A DNA stretch of 64,000 bases from Streptomyces sp. HUAS ZL42 (GCF_040782645.1 NZ_CP160403.1:5739001-5803000), one strand, 5' to 3'. Shown: positions 1 to 8,739, counted from the first letter of the stretch. Translations and numbers: made by a program. Notes: a model not told the origin generated them from the sequence alone.

Positions 1-200
1 GCCTGTGATCGGTGGGGCCTCGGCTGCGGGCGCTGGCGCGGGTGGTACGCCGTCAGTGCGGAGTTGTGCGGCCTACTCGCGGCCGGCCGCAATCGCCTGG
101 CGCCTGTGATCGGTGGGTGCCGGCCGCAGGCGCTGGCGCGGCCCACCCTCGCGTCAGCCGCGGTGCCGGGGGCGTGAAACCGTCGGCGCCGGCTGTGCGC
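1..200. repeat. Partial tandem repeat, period about 101 bp, cut by window edge
   Basis: Two copies of a GC-rich unit begin at 1 and 102. Both start GCCTGTGATCGGTGGG and share GGCGCTGGCGCGG about 28 bases later, then diverge. The stretch lies just past the 3' end of the minus-strand TIGR03089 gene. The array may continue to the left of the window. Short open frames across it carry no recognisable protein, so I treat it as non-coding repeat DNA. Confidence 0.6.
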
Positions 201-201
201 C

Positions 202-960
202 CTACCGGGCCACCGCCGTGACCCGCTCACTCTCGATCCGCTTGTCCAACGCCTCCGCCCCCACCTGCTCCAGATGCCGGCAGAGCACCACAGACCCCCC
301 AGTGGCCAACGGCGCATACAACCCCGCGTTCAACCCCTCCCACGTGTCATACGGCAGCCCCGACAACACCCGAGCCCCCGGCCCCGTCAGCCCCACCTCC
401 GCCGCCTCCGCGGCCGCCCGCTGCACGATCTCCGCCCCGCTGAACTCCCGCCCCGCCACGATCAGCGCGGGAGCCTCGGGATCGACGGGGGAGTACGGCA
501 CGAACCGGTCCCCATGACTCGGCACGTCAACCGCGTAGTCCGCATACCCCTCAGGCGGCCCCGGCAGGAACCGCCGCCCGAGCGGCGCCAACGACAACGC
601 ATACCGCTCACCCCCGCACACCAGCCCCGCCTCGAACCTCCCGGGCCCGGCCACGACGAAGTCCGCCCGCCCCGGATCCCCGCCCACGTCCGCGACGACG
701 CCCACCGACGAACACGCCAGCAGCCACACCGCCGTCTGCCAGTGCGCAGGCAGCAGCAGCGCGACCCGGTCACCGGGCTCGGCGGACATCCCGTCCTGGA
801 GGAGATTCGCCGTCTTGGCCACCCAATTGGCGAAGGTGGCCACGGACAATTCGACACGTTCACCCGTGGCGTCGTCGTAGAAGGTCACGAGCGGGCGCGC
901 GGGATCCGCGGCAAGCGCGGAACGCAGCAGGTCGGCAGGGGTGCGATCGGTGGCATTCAC
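202..960 (-). CDS. TIGR03089 family protein
   Basis: A 252-residue protein resembling the N-terminal part of acyl-CoA synthetases and AMP-binding enzymes (a DDATGERVELS stretch, then a segment containing GDRVALLLPAHWQTAVW). It lacks the long adenylation C-terminus and the usual AMP-binding P-loop region. This matches the actinobacterial family TIGR03089, whose function is unknown. The start is a GTG. A possible -10 (TACGCT, 968-973 on the minus strand) sits exactly 7 bases upstream, so the mRNA could be leaderless. It is divergent from the amidase gene. The family call rests on sequence character; no reaction can be assigned. Confidence 0.8.
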   Translation of the reverse strand: MNATDRTPADLLRSALAADPARPLVTFYDDATGERVELSVATFANWVAKTANLLQDGMSAEPGDRVALLLPAHWQTAVWLLACSSVGVVADVGGDPGRADFVVAGPGRFEAGLVCGGERYALSLAPLGRRFLPGPPEGYADYAVDVPSHGDRFVPYSPVDPEAPALIVAGREFSGAEIVQRAAAEAAEVGLTGPGARVLSGLPYDTWEGLNAGLYAPLATGGSVVLCRHLEQVGAEALDKRIESERVTAVAR

Positions 961-1121
961 CCGCGCAAGCGTACGCGCCGCCCGGCCCCCGCACCCAGCA
1001 CCCGGCCGCCCGGCCCCCCGCTCTCCGCCCGTGCACCGCCACCGGTTTGGCGGAACGTCACCCGACGGCCCGTCAGTTCCCGGATGGACAGATATGTATG
1101 GCTATGCCCAGGATCGGCACC

Positions 1122-2609
1122 ATGCGTGGATTGCTTGCTTCCTCGATCGGTGTCACGTGCGCGGCCGCCCTCGCGCTTCCCCTGACCCCACCCACTGCCG
1201 CGGCGACCGCGCAGGCGGGCATCACAGCCAGACGCGCCTCCGCCGCCACCTCCGCCGCCCCCGATGCCTCCGGCATCCCCGGCAGCACACAGTCGCTGCC
1301 CCTCGTCCCCCTCACCCGCGACCGCGCGCTCGGCACCCGCGTCGCCGCCGATCGGGGCCTGCCGCGCCGTGGCGTACGCCACTTCTCCCTGGTGGGCGTC
1401 ATCTGGGACGACCCGGCCACCGAACTGCACGGCCGCGTCCAGGTCCGTACCCGCGCGGCAGGCACCGGCACCTGGTCCCGCTGGCAGGACGTCGAGACGC
1501 ACAACGCCGATCACGCCGCCGACCCGGACACCACCGAGCGCACCTCCGGCCGGGTGCGCGGCGCCACCGCCCCGCTGTGGGTGGGCGACTCGGACGGAGT
1601 GGAGGTACGCGTCCGGGCAACCGCCGGCGCACCCCGCACCGAGGAGACCGCCCGTGGCTTCCGCACCGTGACCGGGGGGTCACCCCTCCCCTCGGGCCTG
1701 CGCCTCGAACTTGTCGACCCGGGCGCCGCCGATTCCGGCACGGTCGGCACCGGCACCGGCACCGGCAAGGGAGGCCACCACGCCCCGCCCCGATACGCCC
1801 CGGTGGGCTCCCCGCACACCCGCCCCCTGGGCAACCCGACGAGGCTCGGCCCGGAAGCCGCCGCAGCCTCCGAGACCAACTCGGCCCTCACCGACGTACC
1901 GCTCGGAGCCACCGAGATCCCCGCCCTCAACCGGCGGCAGACCGTGCGGGAGTTGTACTCCCTCAGCGAGAGCGCTCCGACGCGACGTCTGCGGGCGAAG
2001 CCGTACATCGGCCCGCGCCCGCGCATCGTCACCCGGCGCGGCTGGGGCGCGGACGAGAAGCTGCGTGAGAAGGGATTCGTATACACGAAGAAGGTCAAGG
2101 CGGTCTTCGTGCATCACACGGCATCCGGCAACACGTACAGGTGCTCGCAGGTTCCCTCGGTCATTCGCAGTATCTACCGCTACCACGTCAAGAGCATGGG
2201 CTGGCGGGACATCGGCTACAACTTCCTCGTCGACAAGTGCGGAACCATCTACGAGGGGCGCGCCGGGGGCGTGGCCAAGGCCGTCCTGGGCGCACACACG
2301 CTCGGGTTCAACACCGACAGCATGGGGATCGCCGTCGTCGGCACGTACAGCTCCTCGAAACCGTCTTCCAGTGCGGTGCGGGCGATCGCCCAGTTGACGG
2401 CCTGGAAGCTTGGTCTTTACGGGGCGAATCCGCGAGGGAGTACATACCTGAAGTCCGGGGGTGGCAATCTCTACCCAAAGGGAAAGAACGTACGACTGAA
2501 CGTGATCTCCGGTCACCGGGACGGCTTCTCCACGGCATGCCCAGGGCGGCAGCTCTACGGCAAGCTCGGTTCGGCCCGTTCCAAGGCAGCGCGCTACCAG
2601 GGGCGCTGA
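1122..2609 (+). CDS. Secreted PGRP-type N-acetylmuramoyl-L-alanine amidase
   Basis: About 495 residues. A signal peptide at the N-terminus (MRGLLASSIGVTCAAALALP) implies export. A long Ala/Pro/Thr-rich region of some 300 residues precedes a C-terminal amidase_2/PGRP domain. The domain shows VFVHHTASGN, the segment GWRDIGYNFLVD and ISGHRDG followed by TACPG. The two histidines and the cysteine in those motifs are the expected zinc ligands of amidase-active PGRPs, so cleavage of the muramyl-L-alanine bond of peptidoglycan is likely. In-frame ATGs at 1098 and 1104 are alternatives. I prefer 1122 because AGGA lies about 8 bases upstream and the signal peptide is then compact. Confidence 0.85.
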   Translation: MRGLLASSIGVTCAAALALPLTPPTAAATAQAGITARRASAATSAAPDASGIPGSTQSLPLVPLTRDRALGTRVAADRGLPRRGVRHFSLVGVIWDDPATELHGRVQVRTRAAGTGTWSRWQDVETHNADHAADPDTTERTSGRVRGATAPLWVGDSDGVEVRVRATAGAPRTEETARGFRTVTGGSPLPSGLRLELVDPGAADSGTVGTGTGTGKGGHHAPPRYAPVGSPHTRPLGNPTRLGPEAAAASETNSALTDVPLGATEIPALNRRQTVRELYSLSESAPTRRLRAKPYIGPRPRIVTRRGWGADEKLREKGFVYTKKVKAVFVHHTASGNTYRCSQVPSVIRSIYRYHVKSMGWRDIGYNFLVDKCGTIYEGRAGGVAKAVLGAHTLGFNTDSMGIAVVGTYSSSKPSSSAVRAIAQLTAWKLGLYGANPRGSTYLKSGGGNLYPKGKNVRLNVISGHRDGFSTACPGRQLYGKLGSARSKAARYQGR

Positions 2610-2765
2610 GACCGGGGACACGCTCATTGGGGGGCACATTCACATGCCGTCGGGGGACAAGGGACGGAACGCCGCACGGCCATCGAAGGCGCCGCACAAC
2701 GGACTGCACACACTGGCCGGCCGACGGACAGTTCGGCCGGTCCCGGCAGGAAGCAGAGACGACAG

Positions 2766-3848
2766 GTGACAGAAGCGATCCTCCTGGTCGGTGGCAAGGG
2801 CACGCGGCTCCGCCCGCTCACGGTGCACACGCCCAAGCCGATGGTCAGGGCGGCGGGGGTGCCGTTCCTCACGCACCAACTGGCGCGGGCGAGAGCGGCG
2901 GGCGTGGACCACATCGTGCTCGCGACGAGCTATCTGGCGGAGGTCTTCGAACCGTACTTCGGTGACGGTTCGTCACTCGGCCTCCACATCGAGTACGTGA
3001 CGGAGGAGGAGCCCCTGGGCACGGGCGGCGCCATCCGCAACGTCGCGTCCCGCCTGCACTCGGGTCCCGACGACCCTGTGCTCGTGTTCAACGGCGACAT
3101 CCTCACCGGCCTGGACATCCGCAGGCTGGTCGACACCCACGAGAGGACGGGTGCGGACGTCTCCCTCCACCTCACCAAGGTGACGGACCCGCGCGCCTAC
3201 GGCCTGGTCCCCACGGACGACACGGGGAAGGTCCTGGCCTTCCTGGAGAAACCGCAGACCCCCGAGGAGATCGTCACCGACCAGATCAACGCGGGGGCGT
3301 ACGTCTTCCGCCGCTCGGTCGTCGACACGATCCCACTCGGGCGTCCGGTCTCGGTGGAACGCGAGACGTTCCCGGACCTGTTGGCGGCGGGAGCCCACCT
3401 CCAGGGGATGGTGGACTCGACGTACTGGCTGGACCTCGGCACGCCGGCGGCCTTCGTCCGTGGCTCGGCGGACCTTGTGCTGGGCCGGGCGCCGTCTCCC
3501 GCGGTCCCGGGCCGCTGCGGCGACCGCCTGATCCTGCCCACGGCAATGGTCGCGCCGGACGCGAAGCTCACGGGCGGCACGGTGGTCGGCGAAGGCGCCT
3601 TCGTCGCGGAGGGAGCCCGGGTCTTCGGCAGCACGATCCTGCCGGGCGCGGTGATCGAACCCGGCGCGGTCATCACCGACTCCCTCATCGGCACCCGCGC
3701 CCGCGTGGGCGAACGCTCCGTCCTCACCGGCACGGTCATCGGCGACGGCGCGATCATCGGCCCGGACAACGAACTCCGCGAGGGCGCGAGAGTCTGGTGC
3801 GACGCGAACATCCCAGCGGGAGCAGTCCGCTTCTCCTCGGACCAGTGA
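2766..3848 (+). CDS. NDP-sugar pyrophosphorylase, mannose-1-phosphate guanylyltransferase-like
   Basis: A 360-residue nucleotidyltransferase. The N-terminal half carries the signature ILLVGGKGTRLRPLT at about residues 5-19, the KP of TPKPM, and FNGDILTG for metal and sugar-nucleotide binding. The C-terminal third is a left-handed beta-helix of hexapeptide repeats. The family transfers NMP from NTP to a sugar 1-phosphate. The phosphomannomutase (manB) and mannose-6-phosphate isomerase (manA) genes in the same window suggest GDP-mannose synthesis, though dTDP-glucose-type activity cannot be excluded. The start is GTG, with AGGAAG about 12 bases upstream. A strong hairpin follows the stop. Confidence 0.8.
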   Translation: MTEAILLVGGKGTRLRPLTVHTPKPMVRAAGVPFLTHQLARARAAGVDHIVLATSYLAEVFEPYFGDGSSLGLHIEYVTEEEPLGTGGAIRNVASRLHSGPDDPVLVFNGDILTGLDIRRLVDTHERTGADVSLHLTKVTDPRAYGLVPTDDTGKVLAFLEKPQTPEEIVTDQINAGAYVFRRSVVDTIPLGRPVSVERETFPDLLAAGAHLQGMVDSTYWLDLGTPAAFVRGSADLVLGRAPSPAVPGRCGDRLILPTAMVAPDAKLTGGTVVGEGAFVAEGARVFGSTILPGAVIEPGAVITDSLIGTRARVGERSVLTGTVIGDGAIIGPDNELREGARVWCDANIPAGAVRFSSDQ

Positions 3849-3855
3849 CAACAGA

Positions 3856-3900
3856 GCAGGGCTGGGGGCGCCCTCCGGGGATCACCGCTCCCAGCCCTGC
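3856..3900 (+). terminator. Hairpin after nucleotidyltransferase gene
   Basis: A perfect 11-bp inverted repeat GCAGGGCTGGG / CCCAGCCCTGC (3856-3866 and 3890-3900) begins 8 bases after the stop codon. There is no T-run, as is common for Streptomyces terminators. It separates the gene from the minisatellite. Confidence 0.65.
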
Positions 3901-3964
3901 CGTGTCGTAGGCGTCGGGCGGCCACGCATCCCAGCCCCGGCGCCTGTTCGCGCGTGCGCGCGTT

Positions 3965-4477
3965 ACTCAATCACCACGCGGCCCACGTACGCGCCGCGCT
4001 CAGCCACCGCGTTGGCCCACGTACGCGCCGCGCTCAGCCACCGCGTTGGCCCACGTACGCGCCGCGCTCAGCGACCAAGTGGCCCGCGGGCGTGTGCGGT
4101 GCTCAGCCACTGCGTTTGGTCCGTGTGCGAGCGGTGCTCAATCACCACGTGGTCCGTGTGCGCGCCGCGCTCAGCCACCGCGTTGGTTCGCGTGCGCGCC
4201 GCGCTCAGCGACCAAGTGGCCCGCGGGCGTGTGCGGTGCTCAGCCACTGCGTTTGGTCCGTGTGCGAGCGGTGCTCAATCACCACGTGGTCCGTGTGCGC
4301 GCCGCGCTCAGCCACCGCGTTGGTTCGCGTGCGCGCCGCGCTCAGCGACCAAGTGGCCCGCGGGCGTGTGCGGTGCTCAGCCACGGCGTTTGGTCCGCGT
4401 GCGCGCGGTGCTCAATCACCGCGTTGGCGCGTGTGCGCGCCCCGCTCAGCCACCGCGTTCGTCCGCGGGCAGTCGTG
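3965..4477. repeat. Minisatellite of about 15 units of 33-35 bp with a 137-bp higher-order repeat
   Basis: Units begin GCTCAG or GCTCAA and run 33, 34 or 35 bp. Starts are near 3965, 3998, 4032, 4066, 4101, 4136, 4169, 4203, 4238, 4273, 4306, 4340, 4375, 4410 and 4444. Units 4-7 (4066-4202) are base-for-base identical to units 8-11 (4203-4339), and unit 12 starts a third copy, giving a 137-bp super-repeat. Neither 34 nor 137 is a multiple of three, so the reading frame rotates and the long stop-free frames here are not credible proteins. The array lies between convergent genes. Confidence 0.9.
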
Positions 4478-4584
4478 CCGCCTGGGGCGGCACGGGTGGG
4501 CGCGGGCGGCACCCCGTGAGCGCCGGGTTGCGCGGCCCACCCCGCGCCGCCGCCAACCCCGGGCACCCGCCAAGCACCAGCGAC
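4478..4584. other. Degenerate repeat tail and spacer
   Basis: GC-rich sequence between the minisatellite and the 3' end of the DNA glycosylase gene. It contains a degenerating repeat edge (GTCCGCGGGCAGTCG) and otherwise shows nothing I can assign. Confidence 0.5.
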
Positions 4585-5586
4585 TCACAACCGCCCGATA
4601 TCACCCTTCGGCATCCGCGGAGCCCTCCGCGGCGGCGTCCGCCCGCTCAACAGAATCAACCGAGCCGCCCGATGCCGCTGCCCCGCATACGGCTCCAGCA
4701 ACGACAACATCACAGAATCGTCCGCATCCCGATCCCCGGCCAACGCCCACCCCACAATCCCCGGCAGATGCAGGTCCCCCACAGTCACCGCATCCGCTGC
4801 CCCGTGACTCCGCTGCACGGTCTCCGCCGACGTCCACGGCCCGATCCCCGGCACAACCTCCAACCGAGCCTGCGCCGCCGCCGGAGGCATCCCCACCGCC
4901 TCCTCCAGCCGCCCCGCCACGCGTACGGCCCGCAGGATCGTCGACGCCCGCTTGTTGTCGACCCCGGCCCGATGCCACTCCCACGACGGAATCAGCGCCC
5001 ACGTCCGCGGCGCCGGCATCACGAACAGCCGCCCACCCACGGGCCCCGGCGCCGGCTCCCCGTACTTCCGCACCAGCAACCGCCATGCCCGGTACGCCTC
5101 ATCGGTCGTGACCTTCTGCTCGAGAATCGACGGAATCAACGACTCCAGCACCAGCCCGGTCCGCGTCAGCCGAAGCCCCGGCCGCCGATGCCGCGCCATC
5201 GCCACGACCCGGTGCCGAGGCACGAACACGGACGGATCGTCGGCGGCCCCGAGCAACTCCGGCAACTGCTCCAGCAGCCACCCGGCCCCCCGCCCCCATG
5301 CCTCCGCCCGCACCTCACCACCCACGGCGGCGACCCGCAGCGTCCCGGGCCCGGCGGGGGTGAGACTGGCCCGCCACACGGACCCGTCCGGCATCGCCCG
5401 GAACGTGGGATCCCCCGCCCCTCGCCGCAGCGGCCCCAGCACCAGCCCGAGATCGAGCGGCCCGTCCGGCACCCACGTCCGCGCCCGCCCCGGAGCGGGC
5501 GCCTGCCGGGGCACCCCGCCGGGCACGACGACATGCCCCCCGCGCACGGTCGTACGCGTGGGCCGCGGAGCGAAACGTCCAGCCAC
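4585..5586 (-). CDS. AlkA-like DNA-3-methyladenine glycosylase (HhH-GPD)
   Basis: A 333-residue base-excision repair glycosylase. A helix-hairpin-helix segment reads RLEVVPGIGPWTSAETV. It is followed by the loop VGDLHLP, whose Asp (about residue 271) is in the catalytic position of HhH-GPD enzymes. The upstream segment SLIPSILEQKVTTDEAYRAW is characteristic of AlkA-type actinobacterial proteins. The family removes alkylated bases from DNA in the cytoplasm. The extra N-terminal 120 residues are typical of this subfamily. The start is GTG. The gene sits downstream of fbiB on the same strand with a 56-base gap containing an inverted repeat, so partial cotranscription is possible. Confidence 0.85.
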   Translation of the reverse strand: MAGRFAPRPTRTTVRGGHVVVPGGVPRQAPAPGRARTWVPDGPLDLGLVLGPLRRGAGDPTFRAMPDGSVWRASLTPAGPGTLRVAAVGGEVRAEAWGRGAGWLLEQLPELLGAADDPSVFVPRHRVVAMARHRRPGLRLTRTGLVLESLIPSILEQKVTTDEAYRAWRLLVRKYGEPAPGPVGGRLFVMPAPRTWALIPSWEWHRAGVDNKRASTILRAVRVAGRLEEAVGMPPAAAQARLEVVPGIGPWTSAETVQRSHGAADAVTVGDLHLPGIVGWALAGDRDADDSVMLSLLEPYAGQRHRAARLILLSGRTPPRRAPRMPKGDIGRL

Positions 5587-5622
5587 GAACAGTCCCGGGA
5601 TGTCGGAGGAGCCCTATGAGAG

Positions 5623-5656
5623 TAGAGGTACGTACGCCGACCTCACCGCACCTCTA
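5623..5656 (-). promoter_or_regulatory. Inverted repeat between fbiB and the glycosylase gene
   Basis: TAGAGGT (5623-5629) and ACCTCTA (5650-5656) are perfect complements flanking a 20-base loop that itself contains GTACGTAC. The right arm overlaps the last codons of fbiB. It could be a weak terminator, a processing hairpin or an operator for the glycosylase; the sequence does not decide. Confidence 0.35.
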
Positions 5657-6974
5657 TGAAAGCCCCCGCATCCCGCTCCGCCCGAGGCCTCGGCTCCTCC
5701 GCCGGATGCCCGACCGCCACCGCCCCCATCGGATCCCAGTCCCCGGGCAGCCCCAGCACCTCGCGCACGACGTCCCGGCAGAACATCGTGGACGACACCC
5801 ACGCCGACCCGAGCCGCTCCCCGGCCAGCGCGACCAGGAGGTTCTGTACGCCGGCCCCTGCGGCGACCACGAACATCTCCCGCTCCGCCGCGTCCCGCCG
5901 CGCGTCCCCGTACGTGTGCGCCCCGTCCATGACGAGACACGGCACGACGAGGTACGGCGCGTTGCGCAGCACGTCTCCCCGCCGCACCCGCTTGGCGATG
6001 GACTCCTCGGTCTTGCCGTCCCGCTGCAGATCGGCGATCCACGCATCCCGCATGGCATCCAGCAGTCGGACCCGGGACTCCCGCGACTCCAGCAGCACGA
6101 ACCGCCACGGCGTCGTGTGGTGCGGCGCCGGCGCCGTCACGGCCGCCGCCACCGCCCGCCGTACCGCCCCCGGGTCGACCGGCTCGTCCGTGAAGGCCCT
6201 GACCGTACGCCGCTGGGTGACCGCCAGGCGCACCGCCTCCGACGTCCCCAGCCGGAACATGTCGTCGCGGGCTCCGCGCACCATGGGCCGCGCCCCCTCT
6301 CCGTCGCCCTCGGCCACCACATGGGGCAGTCCGCGCACGACGGCCACAGGCAGCCCGGCGGCCTTGCCCTTCACCAGATCACCGGCGGCGGCCAGTTCGT
6401 CGGCGGTCGCGACGACCGTGGCGCTGAGCGGATTGCCGTACGCGTCCGTGCCGCCGCGCAGATCGTCGAGCACGCGCACGCCGGCGGCACCGATCGCCAC
6501 GTCCGTGAGTCCCGCGCGCCACGGGCGCCCGAAGGTGTCGGTGACGAGGACCCCGACGTCGACGCCGAGTGCGTCCCGCAGCCCGTCCCGGATCGCCCGC
6601 GCGGAGGCGTCGGGGTCCTCGGGCAGCAACAGCACCGTCCCGGAGGGGGTGTTGGAGGCGTCGACGCCAGCGGCGGCCATCACCAGCCCCTGCCGGTTCT
6701 CGACGATCCGCAGCGCGCCGCGCCGGGCCACCACCCGGACCGTCTCGGCGTCGATCGCGGCCTCACGGTCGGCCGCCTCGACGACCCGGCCCTCCGCCTT
6801 GGACACGATCTTCGAGGTGACCAGGAGAACGTCGTCGTCGGCGAGCCCAGGTTCGGCGGCGGCGATCAGCTTGGCGAGGTCGTCGCCCCGCTGGACCTCG
6901 GGAAGTCCGGGCACGGCCCAGACCCTGTAGCCGTCGCCGGCCCCTTCGTGCCAGTCGGGGGATGCGTCGCTCAT
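5643..6974 (-). CDS. fbiB: Coenzyme F420-0:L-glutamate ligase fused to nitroreductase domain (FbiB)
   Basis: A 443-residue two-domain protein. Residues 1 to about 245 are the CofE-type ligase ([19 protein letters not shown], then [12 protein letters not shown] and [12 protein letters not shown]). It adds L-glutamates to F420-0. Residues from about 250 onward are a flavin nitroreductase fold ([37 protein letters not shown]). In actinobacterial FbiB this domain reduces dehydro-F420-0 with FMNH2. The length fits full actinobacterial FbiB rather than archaeal CofE alone. The start overlaps the fbiA stop by 4 bases, so the two are translationally coupled. Confidence 0.95.
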   Translation of the reverse strand: MSDASPDWHEGAGDGYRVWAVPGLPEVQRGDDLAKLIAAAEPGLADDDVLLVTSKIVSKAEGRVVEAADREAAIDAETVRVVARRGALRIVENRQGLVMAAAGVDASNTPSGTVLLLPEDPDASARAIRDGLRDALGVDVGVLVTDTFGRPWRAGLTDVAIGAAGVRVLDDLRGGTDAYGNPLSATVVATADELAAAGDLVKGKAAGLPVAVVRGLPHVVAEGDGEGARPMVRGARDDMFRLGTSEAVRLAVTQRRTVRAFTDEPVDPGAVRRAVAAAVTAPAPHHTTPWRFVLLESRESRVRLLDAMRDAWIADLQRDGKTEESIAKRVRRGDVLRNAPYLVVPCLVMDGAHTYGDARRDAAEREMFVVAAGAGVQNLLVALAGERLGSAWVSSTMFCRDVVREVLGLPGDWDPMGAVAVGHPAEEPRPRAERDAGAFIEVR

Positions 6975-7930
6975 GCCGCCCGCACCTCCTCAGCCAGCTC
7001 CAGCGCCTCCCGTGCCATCTGCGCGGCCGCTTCGAGGTCCGTCATCATCAGCGGCACGGCCCGGCACCGGATCCCGGCCGCCTCGACCCGCTCCACCACC
7101 TCCGCGTCCACGGTGTCGACGAGCCAGCCGTCGAGCAGCCCCGAGCCGTAGTGCTCGGCGACCGCGGCGGCCGTGGACTCCACACCCACGGCGGCGAGCA
7201 CCTTGTCGGCCATGCCGCGCACGGGCGCGTCCCCGACGATGGGGGACAGGCCCACCACCGGCACCCCGGCGTCGGCGATCGCCTCGCGGATGCCGGGCAC
7301 GGCGAGGATCGTGCCGACGGAGACGATCGGGTTCGACGGCGGGAAGAGGACGACGTCCGCCTCGGCGATCGCCTCCAGGACCCCGGGCGCCGGCTTGGAC
7401 TGCTCGGCGCCGACCGGTACGACCGCCTCCGCCGGCACCGACGCCCGCAGCCGCACCCAGTACTCCTGGAAGTGGACCGCCTTGCGCTCGCCGTCCACCT
7501 CGACCGCGACATGGGTCTCGACGCGGTCGTCCGTCATCGGGATCAGCCGCACCCCCGGCTTCCAGCGGTCGCACAGCGCCTCGGTCACCGCGCTGAGCGG
7601 ATACCCGGCGCCGATCATCTGCGTCCGCACGATGTGCGTGGCGAAGTCCCGGTCGCCGAGTCCGAACCACTCCGGCCCGACCCCGTACGCGGCGAGTTCC
7701 TCCTTGAGGTGGAAGGTCTCGTCGGCCCGCCCCCAGCCCTGCTCCTCGTTGATGCCGCCGCCGAGCGTGTACATCACCGTGTCGAGGTCCGGGCAGACCT
7801 TCAGCCCGAAAAGGTGGATGTCGTCCCCGGTGTTGCCGATGACCGTGATGTCGGCGTCCGGCGCGGCCCGCTTCAGACCGCGCAGGAACCGGGCACCGCC
7901 GATGCCGCCTGCCAGAACCACAATGCGCAT
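6971..7930 (-). CDS. fbiA: 2-phospho-L-lactate / phosphoenolpyruvate transferase (FbiA/CofD)
   Basis: A 319-residue transferase that joins the phospho-lactyl or enolpyruvyl donor to the deazaflavin Fo to form F420-0 or its dehydro form. The N-terminus [16 protein letters not shown] is the nucleotide-binding start of Cof[31 protein letters not shown] and [14 protein letters not shown] are family signatures. It is followed with a 4-base overlap by fbiB. A possible promoter (CTGACA, about 19 bases, AAGACT) ends 6 bases before the ATG. The upstream cysteine dioxygenase gene ends 33 bases away on the same strand. Confidence 0.95.
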   Translation of the reverse strand: MRIVVLAGGIGGARFLRGLKRAAPDADITVIGNTGDDIHLFGLKVCPDLDTVMYTLGGGINEEQGWGRADETFHLKEELAAYGVGPEWFGLGDRDFATHIVRTQMIGAGYPLSAVTEALCDRWKPGVRLIPMTDDRVETHVAVEVDGERKAVHFQEYWVRLRASVPAEAVVPVGAEQSKPAPGVLEAIAEADVVLFPPSNPIVSVGTILAVPGIREAIADAGVPVVGLSPIVGDAPVRGMADKVLAAVGVESTAAAVAEHYGSGLLDGWLVDTVDAEVVERVEAAGIRCRAVPLMMTDLEAAAQMAREALELAEEVRAA

Positions 7931-7963
7931 GGGAGCAGTCTTGCAGGCGGGTACGACAACGTG

Positions 7964-8494
7964 TCAGGCAGTCACGACGTCGACCTCGTCGTACTCCGCC
8001 GGGGGCGCGCACCTGGCCGAATGCGCCGAATGCGTGGTGTGCATCGGCATCTCGGTCAGCCCCGGGTAGTAGACGTGCAGGCTCACGGCCGGCTCCAGCG
8101 CGTCGTTCACCACCTCGTGCACGTACCCGGGCGCGAACACCCGCTGCGCACCCGCCTCCAACGCGCGCGTGCCCCGCTCGGTGTGCTCGGTCAGGGTGCC
8201 GTCCAGGACGGTCAGCACACCGGAGGAGCGGCCGTGGTCGTGCAGCCCGCTGCCCTGCCCCGGCACCCAGCTCAGCAGCCAGACCTCGTAGCCGGGGCCG
8301 GTGCGCAGGCGGTGGTACCAGCGGGAGGTCGCGTCGTACTGGACGAGGTGCTCCCACTGCGAGCGGTCGGCGGCGATGGAGCGGGCCAGGCCGACGAACT
8401 CGGCGACGGTGGCCGGGTGCTCGCGCGGAGCCTGGAGGAGGTGCGGGACTTCGAGGATGTCGCCGGCGATCTGGAGGTCGCTGTCGCTGTTCAT
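7964..8494 (-). CDS. Cysteine dioxygenase
   Basis: A 176-residue cupin of the type I cysteine dioxygenase family, which oxidises L-cysteine to cysteine sulfinate with non-haem iron. The ligand set is visible: His85 and His87 in GLHDHG, and His126 in GYVHEVV. The segments WLLSWVPGQGSGLHDHG and VFAPGYVHEVVNDALEPAVSLHVYYPGL are family-typical. GAGGAA lies about 12 bases before the ATG. Upstream on the same strand is a 31-codon ORF ending in a cysteine cluster, suggesting control by cysteine supply. fbiA follows after 33 bases, so read-through into the F420 genes is possible. Confidence 0.92.
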   Translation of the reverse strand: MNSDSDLQIAGDILEVPHLLQAPREHPATVAEFVGLARSIAADRSQWEHLVQYDATSRWYHRLRTGPGYEVWLLSWVPGQGSGLHDHGRSSGVLTVLDGTLTEHTERGTRALEAGAQRVFAPGYVHEVVNDALEPAVSLHVYYPGLTEMPMHTTHSAHSARCAPPAEYDEVDVVTA

Positions 8495-8607
8495 GGAGTG
8501 CGGTGGTTCCTCGGCGGAAGAGTGGGGGACAGAGGTGCCCTGGTGGGGCCGAAGGGAAACAGCGGCCGAGTCGCGAGGGACTCAGGCGCAGCCGGAGCGG
8601 GTGTGGC

Positions 8608-8703
8608 TCAACAGCTGGAACAGCAACAACAGCTACAGCGAGCGCGGGCAGCACCGAGGGACCCGGCGGAGCGGGTCGAGGTGAGCGCCAAGTTCGCGAG
8701 CAT
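8608..8703 (-). CDS. Poly-cysteine leader peptide (uORF) of cysteine dioxygenase
   Basis: A 31-residue ORF with an ATG at 8703 and a TGA at 8608. Its last ten residues are RCSCCCCSSC, six of them cysteine. Five of the six Cys codons are TGT, a rare codon in this GC-rich genome. It ends 113 bases before the cysteine dioxygenase ATG on the same strand. No Shine-Dalgarno stands at a workable distance, but TTGACA lies 30 bases upstream, so the transcript may start at or near the ATG. Leaderless poly-cysteine short ORFs acting as cysteine-sensing attenuators are known from mycobacteria. The role here is inferred. Confidence 0.7.
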   Translation of the reverse strand: MLANLALTSTRSAGSLGAARARCSCCCCSSC

Positions 8704-8708
8704 GCCCC

Positions 8709-8739
8709 CTAGGACATCGGTTCACACCTCCACTGTCAA
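8709..8739 (-). promoter_or_regulatory. Candidate promoter of the leader peptide / cysteine dioxygenase unit
   Basis: On the minus strand a perfect -35 box TTGACA (8734-8739) is followed after 17-19 bases by TGTCCT/TCCTAG (8709-8716). The -10 match is weak. The implied start site falls at about 8703-8704, the first base of the leader ATG. A strong-looking GGAGGTG (8724-8730) precedes only a two-codon frame and is probably not used. Confidence 0.45.

Noticed and set aside
3965..4477. CRISPR array
   Set aside because: Repeats are directly adjacent with no unique spacers, units vary in length, and no cas genes are nearby.
3954..5619. Long stop-free plus-strand frames (385 and 535 codons) starting in the minisatellite
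   Set aside because: The repeat length rotates the frame every unit, and the frames run antisense through the DNA glycosylase gene. The products are Arg/Pro/Ala-rich shadows with no conserved motif.
8495..8654. Alternative minus-strand frame from 8654 as an N-terminal extension or separate gene
   Set aside because: It is the second frame through the leader region and continues antisense to nothing recognisable. Cysteine dioxygenase starts cleanly at 8494 with full family length.
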